64,000 nt of DNA from Prostheceraeus crozeri (GCA_907163375.1 CAJQUW010007067.1:186001-250000), one strand, 5' to 3'. Positions 44,173 to 56,812 are shown, counted from the first letter of the stretch. Numbers and translations are program-made. The notes: generated by a model from the letters alone, not told the origin.

Positions 44173-45085
44173 ATAGATTAAAAGAAAAAATGTGGCAATA
44201 AATGAGAAGGCTTAAATCCCACTTTCGCTTTTTAACAGCTGATATGCAAGAAATGAAGTTTCGTTTGTTAATTTCTTTGCTTGAGCTGATACAAGTAGCT
44301 GCTGGCATATAATTGACCAGTCAAATATAGGGGAAATGAAGCACCTGATCTGTATTTGTGCACTGACGAAATTTGAATTATGATATTAATATGAATTTAA
44401 GTCTATCTCAATTAATGAATCTTGTAAGTAGTTTGGTTTTCTTGCATGTCTCGGTCATCACATCACAATTATGCTGAAGAATGATGCATAAATCAGCAGA
44501 TAGACATTTAATTAATTCCCTGATTTACTGATCCTCCACATTTCCACATAGAATCATGCATGTGCGCATTCATACGCATCATTTTCCACACTTAGCACTG
44601 ATTGTTACAGATTGATAAATAGAGAATCGGAAATTTGATGCCGGTCGGTTTGGCGATCTTCTACATGGCGATCGATAATTACGTGGATCAAGTGAGTTAT
44701 GTCAAGTTCAGTCTCACTGTTGTCGTAGAACTCAACCTGCGGTTCATTAACCTCATCCTGTCCAGCGGAGGTTATCCCTGTCGATATTTAATGTGCTCTT
44801 TTTGAAACAAAGAAGTTCGACAACCATTCTCTATACCTTCAGTTTTAATGTATGTGTACGTGTATTCAAGTTTCCAATCAAAGTCGGTGGATTTAGCCAA
44901 CAGGAAGGTCAATTTCATGACCTATTTCGAAAAGCACCTGTTTTCCAATATGAGTGCAGTATTTTATAAATATGAGTCCATAAATTATTTATTATGGGCA
45001 TTTTATCCATTACAATTATAGGCACAAAAACATATTAAAACTGCATTTCATTCTCCTTATGCATCAGAAATGTCATAGCGTCAAT
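44173..45085. other. No gene recognised
   Basis: AT-rich, no recognisable features. Confidence 0.5.
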
Positions 45086-45792
45086 CAGGGATGCGGAGTC
45101 TGAGTCCCGGAGTCCTATCATTTTTGCTGGAGTCAGACTCCTATCAAATGATAGGACTCCGGAATCCGGCCCATAACTACACCCGAAATATAATACAAGC
45201 AAATTATTTATCCTCGTGCATAGCTGTCACTGTCTTGATGTCAACTTTCTCCGTCAAACGAAAGTACAGAGACACTGCTGGATGCAAAGCTTGCAATAGT
45301 TGAGGGAATGAACCGTGATAGTGAAAAAAGGATTGTCTTTTCACTCGGTAATTTAGTAGAAAAGAGAAGCCTTCCTAGCCTCGATCACACCACGAACCAA
45401 AGGTCACATCAGAGACGAAAATGAAATACTAGTTTGTTTGAGTTAGTTTGTTCACGTTAATCGTGTGTGATGGCTCCTCCAAAGCGCATATTAAAATCGA
45501 AAGTGTACTCATATTTTTTGGAGAGGGATGGGGATTTTCCTGCTTGGAAGGAACCGTGTGATGTACACATCAACAAGATGGGAGGAGTCGAGTCGTATGC
45601 ATCCAACTTAAAGTGACATTTGATAAACTTCCATCGAAAATGATTGATAATTGATACAGCAATATGACCACTAAAGATAGGTTCAGGTAAGCCTATAATG
45701 ATCTATGATGTAGGCTACCAGCTTTTTCAAAAACTAGGACACTTGCCACCCGGAGTCGGAGTCCTATCAAAATGATAGACTCCGCATCCCTG
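45086..45792. mobile_element. hAT-type MITE, family CAGGGATGCGGAGTC, copy 2
   Basis: TIRs are cleaner here: CAGGGATGCGGAGTC at the left and GACTCCGCATCCCTG at the right are exact inverses. The flanks GCGTCAAT and ATTTCAAT share the last five bases. Close homologue of 38077-38800, with small indels and local differences. Confidence 0.82.
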
Positions 45793-47135
45793 ATTTCAAT
45801 GTCATGGTTATCTATGGACATCGAATAAAGCATTTGAAATTCTAATGTTGTGTAAACAAAATTAATAATTTTAAGTTTTAAGTGATGACACATTTAATTA
45901 GTCTTCTCACAATCATCTTTGTGCATTAGAGTCCAAAAAATTTTGGGTTAAAGTTTACTCAAAGCATTCTGAAAATAAGGAATTAAAAATTTAAAGTGCA
46001 ATTGAATCAACATAGCGTAGAGGAAGCGAAAGGCTTCATACGAAAGGGCGTGAGTTGCTACTGATCCTGATCTTAAGTTGTGAAAGAAAGTCTTGAGAGA
46101 TCTGTATCTGCTCCGAATATCCCGATGTGCTTTAATGTCAGGTATGATAAGATTCAAACACAGGTTTAACGTGGTGTGCTCAAATGGGACGATTGACCTT
46201 CAGACCATGACTGAGAGGAAGTTGAAAAAGTATTTTCAATGCTTTTGTTTACATATTTCATTCCTTTAGAGATAAGAACGCAGATATGCCATTGTAATGT
46301 TTTCCGATAGACATCTGTTTAATATCATCTCATATCTAATAGGAAAAATGGCCAATTGTTTTTGTTTCACAAATTGTTATTCTTCTGTTGGTCGGTATCT
46401 TCAAAGCTGTCAGCTCAACGCGTTCTGCTCGTAAGTAATAAGGAAAATAACTTCCATGCTTCAACGGGTGCTCTCTAGATTAAATAAATTCGGATGACGT
46501 ACTCTGAGCACACCGCATTCACTTTCAGTATCGACAATGCCTTGAAGTTCGTGAACAAATGAATGTTACAAAAAATAGAACATTTTTTGTCTTCGGTTTT
46601 CAAATGGTGCGCAGTTCGGCAGAAATTAAGTCAACAGTGCATCCACAAAGCTGTCAAATGGTAATTCATCTTCTAGTGAGCCTTGTCCTAAGCAAGATTG
46701 AATGCGCTCTGTTAGAGAATTTTTAGGTCATAAAATTTTCCGTGAAAGCAGAAGGATGACAATTTCTAAGACTGCGTTCCCGGTATCGCATCTTTTAAAT
46801 ATTTCTTGTGTGAATTGAACTAACTACAACGTTTTAATGAGAATTCATGGTGGCAAATGAACGTCAATGAATGCAATTTTTATTACAGGGGTCATCCATG
46901 TCTCTTCTAATGTTAAAAAATTTATAATTTTTACTGCCTATGTTTAAGTGTTTATTTCTTGGAATGTATTGCTTTGTTTCTGCATTTTATATCGCTTCAT
47001 TTGGATTCCTCTAAATGAATCGACTGTTTCGATATTCGAATACTTAACCCTACTTTGTGCGTTCAATTTTGAACTTCGAAAATCCGGGGAAATCCCCTTT
47101 CTAACTTCAATCCTTACTATACGGGTGTTTTTCCG
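45793..47135. other. No gene recognised
   Basis: AT-rich, only short unsupported open frames. Confidence 0.5.
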
Positions 47136-47310
47136 AACGCACCCCAGTGGGGAGGACGAATTTCGCCGCCCTGCTTATCCCCCAAACTACTACACCAATT
47201 TTTAATTGAAGCAATGTCTGTCGTTGATGAATTTGTACACCGCAAACACAACTATTCTCGAAATCATAATTTATTGAAAGTTAAGATAAGTCAAAGGAAA
47301 AAAGTTAACA

Positions 47311-47340
47311 CCCGAACGTTTTCGCCGGCTCTTCTCAAGG
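47311..47340 (-). ncRNA. PLE-associated CTTGAGAAG..GAAAACGTTCGGG motif
   Basis: Minus strand: CCTTGAGAAGAGCCGGC, then GAAAACGTTCGGG, about 110 nt downstream of the minus-strand PLE stop. It parallels CCTTGAGAAG..GAAACCGGTCGGG found downstream of the unrelated PLE copy at 12541-13118. GCCGGC has no loop here, so a hammerhead stem II cannot form as written. Described as a conserved post-ORF motif rather than an active ribozyme. Confidence 0.35.
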
Positions 47341-47447
47341 ATGGACACCGGTTAACTGACAATAATACACTAATGCAATCGACACTGACACAGCGAAATG
47401 ACAACAACTCAAAAGGACAGAGTGACGGACAGAACTAACATAGAAAT

Positions 47448-47723
47448 CTACCACGGCAAAGCAAGAGAGAAAATGAATTGTTTCTGGATACACAAAGCAG
47501 GTTTGTACAATTTTATCAGTAATGCCTCCAAAATGCTTAGAAGAAAAACAGAGTCAGAATGAGCCAGTACAGAAAAATGACTGACTGGAGGAACAGACTT
47601 GTCAAAAAGGTTGCAGGACATAACATGCCTGGTAACAGCGCTATCTGGCAAAGACTTTGAGCGAGGACGAAAACCACAAGAGTACACCAATTTTGCCAAA
47701 ACACGCATCAATCGAAAGCGCAT
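47448..47723 (-). pseudogene. PLE GIY-YIG C-terminal fragment
   Basis: The minus-strand frame ends DSAVTRHVMSCN..HFSVLAHSDSVFLLSILEA then LLIKLYKPALCIQKQF at a TAG (47448-47450). SAVTRHV..CN followed by ILEALLIKLYKPALC matches the tail of PLE GIY-YIG domains: the helix with the catalytic Glu, then the KP.L motif. The upstream YIG region is not recognisable in this frame, so it is truncated or frameshifted. It differs in sequence from the PLE copies at 12.5 and 35 kb. Confidence 0.55.
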
Positions 47724-48477
47724 TGAAACTGGTTTTAGAAAAACAGCATCATTTCATTTTAAGGTCACCCCTGGGCTGAGGTGAAGGTCAAAAGCAAAAA
47801 AACGCCAATTTTTGACAAATTTCTATCAGATAACTATTTAAAATGGAAAATTACAGCAAAAGCTAATAAACCACACACTAATCGAAAGATCTGGTCAAGA
47901 TGGTAAAATTATGATCATCGACCGTTGTGAGATTAGATCATTCATTGTATTGGATAAGGTCAAAGGTGTAATAATTCAGACCTCGAGCTCAGTTAAAATA
48001 GTACTATATAAAATCTCACATTTTAGTATTTAGTTTGTGAAAGTGAAGAAACAATCCAATTCGCTAAACGTGTATAGAGACGCTGGGCCAAAAACTGCAT
48101 GATTCTGAAAATTTTCAATAAGTGCTGATCAGATGCGGACCTAAAGGGTGCAAAATGAATAAAAAATCATATTTGAAATTTGAACATCTTTATATTAATA
48201 GGAAGAATCCTTTACGTAATTTCATCTTATTTCATCAAGAATTGATACCGCAATGCATATTAGTTGTGAATATACCAAAATCAGCTCAAATATTCCAAAT
48301 TTTCAAATATATCTCACGCCAAAAGTAGTGACAAATTTATCTTCCTTCAGTCAAAAGTTGCGTAATACGTAAAAAGTAAGCTATTAGAAATCTGGTGGCC
48401 ATAGCTTGATTTAAAAATTATTCAAAAAAATTCGCCATGGGGGAGGGCGAAAAATGCTCCCCAGTGGGTTTTGAGGG

Positions 48478-51344
48478 TCAATGTTCCAATGACTCAATCG
48501 TCCCAACATGTATCTGACACACCAGTGGCGCATGCTGGTTCTAATGATGGTCATGCAGGTATCAGTTTCTAAGAACTCGGTCATCTTGCTTATAGATAGC
48601 AATTCAAAATTCGAATTCCGTTTATTTCTTGAAATTATTGAATTATTTGAGTAGCCTATGAAAGCGAAGTTGATGGCAGATGACTCTGAGAAACGATATG
48701 CTTTGTTCATTTGTCAGGCCTTACCTGAAATTGACTTAAGACAATGTTGGACGCACGCTTGATTGCATTGAGATAGCTCAGCGGCTGCAAATGCTGCTCA
48801 ATAGTGATTTTTGAAAATACATGTGCATTGTGCATAGGTAGTTTTCTGTACCTTTTTCAATGATACCACAATGATACCACAAAGGTCTTTGCTGTCAAAA
48901 AGTGTCGTCTCAAATTACGTAATTCGGATTTCATGCCTCGTACAGTCGGTTTTGTTAATAGCTTACCTGACGTTGATTTTTTCGACAGATCACTCAGCAA
49001 ATGTTCCATTTCACGTGGATTTTTCGATATTGAATAATTTGTATAGTTTTCTTTTAATGCATTTATTCTGTATTCTGTAAAAACATTCCTGTATTATTCG
49101 ACTGTTGACTGTAATTGGCATCTTTTGCTGTAGTCAGCTTGAAATATATTCATATTCATATTCATGATAACTTTCATCCAATGATTGCGCAATTTTCATC
49201 TTTGATGAACCCAAACTACATACTCGCATGCCAGCAAACTGTGGTCAAATCGTCTAAAATGTATACTGTCAATGATTGGTATTGACTGTTGTGGTCAGAC
49301 AATTCCAGTTTTGTTGAAAATCATTGTCAAATTTCAAAACTTTTAATTGCCTCTGTAAATTTGGTCAGATTCAAAAGGTATCTCCAACTTCATATAAGCA
49401 AGACGTACACAACCAATCTAAGAGCTTTGTTTATTCAATTCAGGCATCATTCGAAGTTTAAATGGAACAATAGCTTAGGATTTACCAGAATTCCGGACTT
49501 TCTGGTTGATGTGGATGTGCTTTGAGATTCTTTGAGGAATACAGAAAGAATAGGGGATGGGGCTACTGAAGTTTGCAAAATTCTTTATCAGACACCTCGC
49601 CTGAATTCTGAATTTTGCCTGAATTCCGGATTTTTATATCCGAATCAAAATTGTTTTAAGTTCCTCACTCATTTTAAGTTCTGCCTGGATAAATTCGTTT
49701 TGTCTCACGACAGCTCTCAAATTCCTCGAGTCAAATATTAAATTCTTGATATATTAGGAAGTTTGGGAAGCATTGATGACCCAAAATCAAGATAAAAAGG
49801 CTGATAAAATATTCTGCCAGACAGCTATGAACAATAACACTTGCGCAAAACCTGAGATTGACTTTGTCGGCTGAAAACTCTTGAAAAATTGATTCATTTG
49901 AAAAGTTACGAAGATAATCAAGGGGATTTCGGCAAAGTCAAGTCTGGAAAATAATCCCATTACATCTATAGCGAGTTACAAAGCATCAATAAAAACGTGT
50001 AGTGATCAAAAAAATTTTTCTGCAAAGAATTCGAAGATAATCGCTTTGATCATGATACTAAATGATTACATGATTGAGTATGATACATCATTCATTGAAT
50101 AATGACGGAAAAAGGGAAGCAGTGACTCTGTCAAAGACTGGATTAAGCCTCACGTGAATCACACTACATGTTCCAATATTTAATTTTTTCTGATGAGTTC
50201 GACCTCTTCTAATTACTTTTTAATTAAGATTAAAGAATACATGGTATGTTTCAAATATTTTGTGCATTTAGGAAATGTCTAAATGATGACATTCTATTTG
50301 TGATTTGTAAACTAATGAGCATCTTTTAGTTGCTTAGATTATAATTATTAATTGTATGGATTAGTGCTCAGCACATAATTCCCATCGACCTAAGTCAGGA
50401 TACCCACGAGTTATATTATACTGAAAAACGTAAGTCTTTAATATAATATTAATTAAAAAAGTCATTGTGATAGGGACAAAAGCAACAGCTTCAATACCAT
50501 ATATGCCTTTGAAAAACAGTGATTTTAAACTGCTTTTAAAGTTGGTTTAAAACTGTGCTATGTACAGTGTTTCAAAACTTTGTACATATGCGATTTATTA
50601 TAGTGTGACTTTAAAAATGCATTTTAGCAAATTTGCGATTGACATGCAATGTACAGTGCAGGAGTTTTGTTTCACATAATTTAAAAATCTAAACAGCAAT
50701 TGAAAAGAACCGATGGAAGATGGTGAAACAGAAAACAAGTAGATAAAACAAACACATAATGCTTTTTGCTCTATAGCACTTTAAAGGAAGACTTGGTTTT
50801 TTAAAAAATGCTTTAACAGAACATTCATGCTAACTGAAATGGAACTCATGCTAACTCAATTGGAAACTGGAACCTAGCTTTAAATTTAGCACTTATACCT
50901 TGAAGGCAAAAGTGGGTCTAGTTAAATTTACGAGCACAAGCCGAGAGAAGTTTGCAAATGCACGACCCCTGCATGTGCCGTTCTGATTTCAAGTAATGCA
51001 ATGATTATTTTGGGATCCTCAGGTCAGTGTGATTAACTAGCTGCGATCGTCGTAAGATTTCTCATTTCATCAAAAGGAGTTCAAAGCAAGTTACTCGCCA
51101 TTTTGATCGTCCGGATTCAGATTGGTTTGTGGATGTCTAAACTTGTCTGTCATTCTGATCTGTCCTGTCGCTCTAAAACCGAGCTACAAAAAAACTATTC
51201 CAAAGGTAAGGTTTTATAGTAATAGACGAAATGAATGTCACATGCACTCCACGTCATGGTCTGTTGGAGTAGTGAAGCAGATTTGGCATCGGAACCCAAA
51301 AGGTTAATTACAAAAATTCATAGACTGCAGTCAAACTCACAAGT
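48478..51344. other. No gene recognised (2.9 kb)
   Basis: AT-rich; several 60-80 codon open frames lack motifs. No clear repeats or RNA genes. Confidence 0.5.
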
Positions 51345-51345
51345 T

Positions 51346-51400
51346 AAGGTGCGCTCACACTGGTACGATAACGATAACTATGAAATCGTGACGATGTTTC
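51346..51400 (+). repeat. Solo end of a Harbinger-like element
   Basis: TTAAGGTGCGCTCACACTGG resembles the Harbinger terminus at 60716-60735 (TAAAGGTGCGTTTACACATG), followed by ACGATAACGATAACTATG. No inverse partner was found in the next several kilobases, so it may be a truncated MITE. Confidence 0.4.
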
Positions 51401-52168
51401 ATTTTATCGTTCAGCTCCACTACTGTTTACTTCTGCTGACGATTATGTATGTAGATGATAGAAATGTGTCACTATTGTGTATTGCGTGAAGCGTTACTTC
51501 CATTCTGGAAGTTTTGTTGTTATCAATTTCTGTGGTTGTATCTTCTCTCAAAAACGGACGAAGCGCCGGCAATACAAAAGAATTACATGATTTTTTATTC
51601 TATTAAGTTATTAACAAATGTACAAAATAGAAAATGTTATTAAAGAGCGGATCAATGAAGAGGTCTAATTATGTGCCGGCTTTTAGCGAATGAATAAGGC
51701 TAACATTATTTTCATGATATCACTTGAAAAGTTGAGGGATATCCTTTTGGTATATATTTAATAACGTCGTCCAAAGGAAGTTGAAATGTGAATACGAGTG
51801 GCAGGAATTGTGGCATTCAACAAGCCACAGTTGACGAAGATTCGATTGCTATTATGGTTGTGTCAATATCGAACCTAATTAGAAACTTGCAGCTGTTGCA
51901 TCAACTTTAAGACGTCATCCTGAAGATTTGTTGTGTTGTGAATTATTTGCAAAGCATAGAACTCTTCAATGGGACAATCTTTTTGGAAGTGGATTATAAA
52001 ATTGAAACCTCTTCATGCAGTTGATCTTCGGTAGATAAGGGCAGTAAGGTCAATCACATTCAAGTCATCTTCACACCTGATAAATGTATTCAATTAACAC
52101 ACGTGCATCAGACAGATGACATGAGACATATAGCCTTTTGGGTACTTGGAGGGTCTGAAAATTGGCAC
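51401..52168. other. No gene recognised
   Basis: AT-rich; nothing recognisable. Confidence 0.5.
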
Positions 52169-52888
52169 CAGGGTTGAATCCGGTTGGGCCGTCGACCCTG
52201 ACGACCCAGAGTCTTCGGATCAGGCAAACATGCGGACTCCGATCAACCGGACCCGCGCACCCAGAAAAAACAGTAGGTCTATGCCTACGGAGGGGCAGAT
52301 CGGTGTTATAAAAACATCGCTTTACATCTAGGCCTATATGTAGGCTTCCATGATAACCTATTCTCAAAATTCAATACCCTAAATAGGCCTATATGTTTTA
52401 GGACCAACCGATTGTGGTGACTTTTAGGCATCAGGCTAGTAATTGCAATTGAAGAGATAAGCTCTGGTGCATGCGACGTATAAATGCATAGACTATGTAT
52501 GTATTTTATGATTGACCTTGGCAGGAACGTCTCTTAGTTGTTGATAATAATGAAATTTCTCTGGGTTAACTCGACTCTCTCAGCACCTGCGCTGTGTGTG
52601 ATGAGTGTGTGCCGGAACACTATACGGTTCAGTCAGTGCGTCGAGTAAGACGCTGAAAGAGATCCAATTCTAACGCAAGTTCTTTTTGAGAAAATGACAT
52701 AAGTTAGTGCCATGCACTGTGCTGTATACATACAATCTATGCACACAAATCTCCAGATTACTTATAACAATGGCCCTGTCATTTTAGAGCTACAGAAAAG
52801 CGACAGAATTGAAAATTTCCAGTCCGGGTAGGAGCGCTGGAGTCGGAGGACCCGGCGGATCCGCGGATCCGACCCGGATTCAACTCTG
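52169..52888. mobile_element. hAT-type MITE, 720 bp, CAGRGTTGAATCCGG ends
   Basis: CAGGGTTGAATCCGG at the left is inverted at the right end (CCGGATTCAACTCTG), with further GC-rich subterminal similarity. The flanks AATTGGCAC and AATTCGGCAC look like an eroded ~8-9 bp duplication. CAGGG termini favour hAT. Non-coding; the GC-rich ends contrast with an AT-rich core. Confidence 0.65.
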
Positions 52889-53192
52889 AATTCGGCACAC
52901 ACATTCTCTCAACACAAGCTCACCGGGCTTCCGCAAGACAGACAGACTCCTAAGGCAGATATTTTGTGCCTGCGAAATTGAAATATTTAACACAGCTAGC
53001 TAAAATGTAAGAATTTTGGAAGTGACACTTTTACATTCATCTGAAGTCAATTTAGAATTCTCTTGAAGCGATGGGCCAACAATCTAGATGTGAGGGCATC
53101 AACCGTCTTCCAAACTATCTAATGTTCAACTGTGGGCGTTACATCGTTTATAAGTATCTCGTAATTTGAATATGCTAGGGCGTGGTGCATAA

Positions 53193-53425
53193 AGCAAAAT
53201 GCTACAAATTTAGATCCTTAATCGTTTAAATGCTCTTAAGAAATCTGTAAACTGATATCGTTCCTTGCTCACCTTGCTCACCTTGCACCGCTTTTGTCAT
53301 ATCATGCACCTCTTACATGCATAAAGCAAAATATTATAAATTTAGATCTTTAATCATCTAAATGCTCTTAAGTAATCTGTCAATTTGATATCGTCCTTGC
53401 TCACCTTGCACCACTTTTGTCTTTC
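53193..53425 (-). repeat. ~125-bp tandem duplication beside LINE 3' end
   Basis: GCATAAAGCAAAATGCTACA..GATCCTTAATCGTTTAAATG..CACCGCTTTTGTC is repeated as GCATAAAGCAAAATATTATA..GATCTTTAATCATCTAAATG..CACCACTTTTGTC. Relative to the minus-strand LINE it covers the end of the ORF and its 3' UTR, so the element probably carries a repeated 3' UTR. Confidence 0.8.
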
Positions 53426-53880
53426 CGGGTAGCGGTTTTTTTGCCTGATTCCACTTTCGATTTTCTCCCGCCAAAGTGCTCATTCGCTGTACCTACTCTT
53501 GTTAGGCCAAGCCCCTGCAGGTCAGTCTTGATGGTATCGCCCCTGCAGTGTTTTGGCCGACCTCTCTTTCGTACTCCATCGGTCTTCATCTCAAACACTC
53601 CTCTGATGTCTTCCTCCCTTTCTCGGTGGTACACATGTCCAAACCATTCCAATCTTCTCTATCTCATGAGCTCTTTGATAGGCAACATATTTGCTTCGTT
53701 CCTCGCATCTTCATTTCTCCGATGTTCCTCAAGGCTGATTCCAAGGCAGTACCTAAGCACTCTCATCTCGTGAGAACTTATCTTGGCGACCAGATAACCA
53801 GTACTTGGCCACAATTCATTTCCGTAGAGCAGAACTGGCCGTGTGACTGTCTCGTAAATAAGGATCTTCAACTTTGCAGG
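53401..53880 (-). pseudogene. LINE (RTE/Jockey-like) ORF2 C-terminus, one in-frame stop
   Basis: One continuous minus frame reads KILIYETVTRPVLLYGNELW, EMRVLRYCLGISLEEHRRNE, EANMLPIKELMR, a TAG at 53659-53661, then RRLEWFGHVYHRE, GVRKRGRPKHCRGDTIKTDL and QGLGL, ending at 53401. The order VRPVLLYG..W, EMR.LR..LG, RNEDAR.EA, RRL.WFGHV, RGRPK is the conserved connection region after the reverse transcriptase in non-LTR elements. The catalytic RT and endonuclease are missing. Apart from the stop the frame is open, so decay is moderate. Confidence 0.87.
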
Positions 53881-54815
53881 CGAAAGTTGAACTCTTCAAC
53901 TTTCTTTGGCTCTTACAAAAGTAATCAGAACTTATTCGAAGCTGGTATACATTTCAACTGACATGTGATATGTTTGTTGTTCGTTGAAATGCTTTTTTCA
54001 CTGTCATAAAGGGAGATTTCAATTTTCGTTTTTCATCAGAGCTATTTTAAGACATTGTTTGAAATGCTTACATAAAAGAGGATCAGCAGCATGTTGACAT
54101 TTAGTTTCTCTTCGGATAGTTATACTTGTTTTCATGAGTTACAAAATTAGCGATGGCTTCACAGTTAGCGAGAATATTGAATGTCTTATTGAGATTTTGA
54201 AATAAAGCGATGCATTATGTTGAAGCTACTAACAAGCTGTTTTAAAGGAGTTGGTGCATGGTGGACGTCTTATGCCTAACATCAACTATTCGCTACACAA
54301 AAAAGGGGTTCATAATCATGCAATTCGGCAGAGTCACTGTATCTCTATGTGATAGAAAATATGAGACCATAAAAATGGAGAAATTCGGGTAATTTGGAAA
54401 AAGACGAACACTTGTCTGACATTTTGAGAGCAGTTACTTATATGATAAAAAGCTATTTGCGTCCTGTTTTTTGGATGTTGCCACGAATGAAAAAAAGAAC
54501 GAAAACGTTAACCATTTGGATATTGATATGTAGTCTTCAACATTGATTGAGCGGATTCAGCTGTTGGAAACCGAAAACATAAGACAAAAATCAAAAGAAA
54601 AAGTTCAACTTGCTTGGTCATTAATTAACTGACTTTGATTGCTGATTAATTCGATTAGTATGCTTATTAATTTAATCCGCCTGCTATTTACTTCAGCTTG
54701 CTTGCTGACTAATTAAGCACAGGAAAAGTTATAGTCCTAGAAAAACTTGTGACTGCATTTTGTAGTCTATCTCATACTTAACGTACTATGCGCCGCTGCT
54801 ATGTTTCAATGATGG
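53881..54815. other. No gene recognised
   Basis: AT-rich; no motifs or strong repeats. Confidence 0.5.
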
Positions 54816-54817
54816 TA

Positions 54818-55827
54818 CAGTGTAAATCGCTGGATACGAAAATTGCATACAAACATATACCAAAATCACATACAATTTGAAACTAACATCTGATACGAGA
54901 TTCTCGTATGTTTACAGAGATCTGGTATGTTTTTCATACGAATAATCACTTTCTTTCGTATGTGATTGGTATGTAGCGATACGAACTATTCTATCTGTGA
55001 TTGGCTGTTTTACACTGAAATACGATTTGTTGGTATGTTTTATATACGAGACCCGATGCAAATTCATCCTTATTCGCACGCTTCTGGTATATATCTCTGG
55101 TATGTGCAGCTTTAAGTCACATAGCAAAAATAATGTGTGTATTACATACTACAGTCAAATAACTTTTTTCAGTAATACCAGTTGCGAATACTTTTTGTTT
55201 GATAGAGTGATATTTAACTAGATTAGATTTATTGTGAATTATGCTCCACGAGGTTGTCGTTGCTGCTACCTGTCTAGCAACATTAACAGCACATTTAGTT
55301 GCCTCTACTTTATGAGCCAAGTTGATGACCATCAATTCATTCAAATCATCTTTAGTGCAATCATGTTGACTTATATATCTCAAACATAGCTATTTTTGCG
55401 TTTAATGAATTATAATGTGTTTTTACTTCGGATTGATAATATGCCTTATTTCAAAATTACATAATGCATAATTGTTAATGTTTGAATACTTATTGATTAT
55501 TCATGAATTACTTTAGACTTACGTGTATTAAAATCGAATTCAGTATTGAAAGTATCACTCTTGAATGTTATTATCTCACTACTTACAGAACAGTAGTAAC
55601 ATTGGTGTGATCTTTATTGACAAAAGGCCTTAAATCAAGATACTTCGGACATAATTTATGCTTTCTTTTAACATTGTGCTGGTATGGCTTTAGTATGTAA
55701 AGCATGCCACATTTGAAAAAACATTCGAAAAGCATACAAATACATACCAAGAGAATACAGAAATATACCAAAAAAATATTTTAGTATGCATCCTTCGTAT
55801 GTGATTGGTATTGAGCGGTTTACAGTG
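54818..55827. mobile_element. TA-flanked MITE, 1010 bp
   Basis: CAGTGTAAATCGCTGGATAC at the left and, inward from the right, CACTGTAAACCGCTCAATAC, with TA on both sides (54816-54817, 55828-55829). The outer ~280 and ~170 bp are full of GGTATG / TTCGTATG and align with the 250-256-bp elements at 25396 and 30433. The middle ~550 bp is extra and unrelated, and has no transposase. Tc1/mariner-type by target site. Confidence 0.75.
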
Positions 55828-55829
55828 TA

Positions 55830-56659
55830 CACCAATTCATGCTTTCTTTACTTTCGAATTAAACTGCAGCATTTTTGAGGACAAACAGCATCTATTCCAA
55901 GCGGCAATTCTTCAGTCTCGCCTACATGTATTTACAAGCAAACTTCTGACGTTCACTACTCAGTGTAAAAAGCTTTGATTATACGATCATTTTAGCGGTA
56001 ATTAAATCTATCAGATTACTATCATGGCAGCTTGAAACAAAATGATAAAGCGTAAATATAATAGAGCGACTGTAGTCATTTTACTAATGGAGAAAATGTA
56101 TGCCTCAGTTGCATGATATTTTCAACTCATGAGAATATCCCAAATAGCAATTTCTGAATCTTCGATATGAAGCTATTCTCTGCATCCATGTAAATATTTC
56201 AGATATGTGCTTTTTCATGGTTCAGCAAAAGTACAAAATTTTCAAATTTTGTTTAATAATGAAATTCTCCACGACCTTCTTGGATGAGCTACGATTAAAC
56301 GGAAGCAAAGTTCATGCACATATGCACGGAGTTTCCAAGCACAAATATCATTTCTTAGCACCTTTTTTTTGCACCAATATGTTGATACACAGCATTTTTA
56401 TCAACTTCCTCCGCGTGACAATATTTGCAAAGTTCTACCAACATGTAATTTTATGCTTGAGACGGAATAGTGTGTCATTCATCTTTTATTTCTTGGGTGT
56501 ACCAAAAACTTTGTTTCATACTTCGTGTTTTGGCAGCACACTTCGATATCATTGCCAACTGCAAGGCATGCTTGTGATGTCAATTAAAAGTAATTTTGAC
56601 TGCTAACTGCACTGCTAACTGCAATATCGCACACTTATTGCTCGACGGACGATAAGTAT
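55830..56659. other. No gene recognised
   Basis: A 133-codon ATG frame (56205-56606) is Phe/Cys/His-rich with no family motif. It is the longest unsupported frame here, and I treat it as chance. Confidence 0.4.
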
Positions 56660-56812
56660 AGGATATCACACTGATTTCAGTAGATAAACACTGAGAATCT
56701 ACGAGTATCATAAGCTATTTATTCTCCGAGCCGGAGGCGAGGAGAATAGATAGCTTATGATACGAGTAGATTTTCAAGCAGCGTTTATCTTCGGAAATCA
56801 GTGTGATATCCT
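56660..56812. repeat. Hairpin with ~70-bp arms, GC-rich loop
   Basis: AGGATATCACACTGATTTC..CATAAGCTATTTATTCTCC (56660-56727) is inverted as GGAGAATAGATAGCTTATGA..GAAATCAGTGTGATATCCT (56741-56812), with loop GAGCCGGAGGCGA. Arms match at roughly 85% with a few small indels. A foldback or MITE-like unit without coding capacity. Confidence 0.85.

Larger units (their letters stand above)
47141..48477. mobile_element. Possible TIR element enclosing a PLE fragment
   Basis: Left ACCCCAGTGGGGAGGACGAA..TTTCGCC..CCCCC is matched in inverse near 48430-48477 (read inward: ACCCACTGGGGAGCATTTTTCGCC..CCCCC), about 45 bp of imperfect inverted similarity. If these are TIRs, a 1.3-kb element surrounds the PLE fragment at 47448. 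No target duplication was identified and no transposase is present. Confidence 0.4.

Noticed and set aside
56205..56606. 133-codon ATG open frame
   Set aside because: No family motif, and low-complexity composition rich in Phe, Cys and His, as expected by chance in AT-rich DNA.
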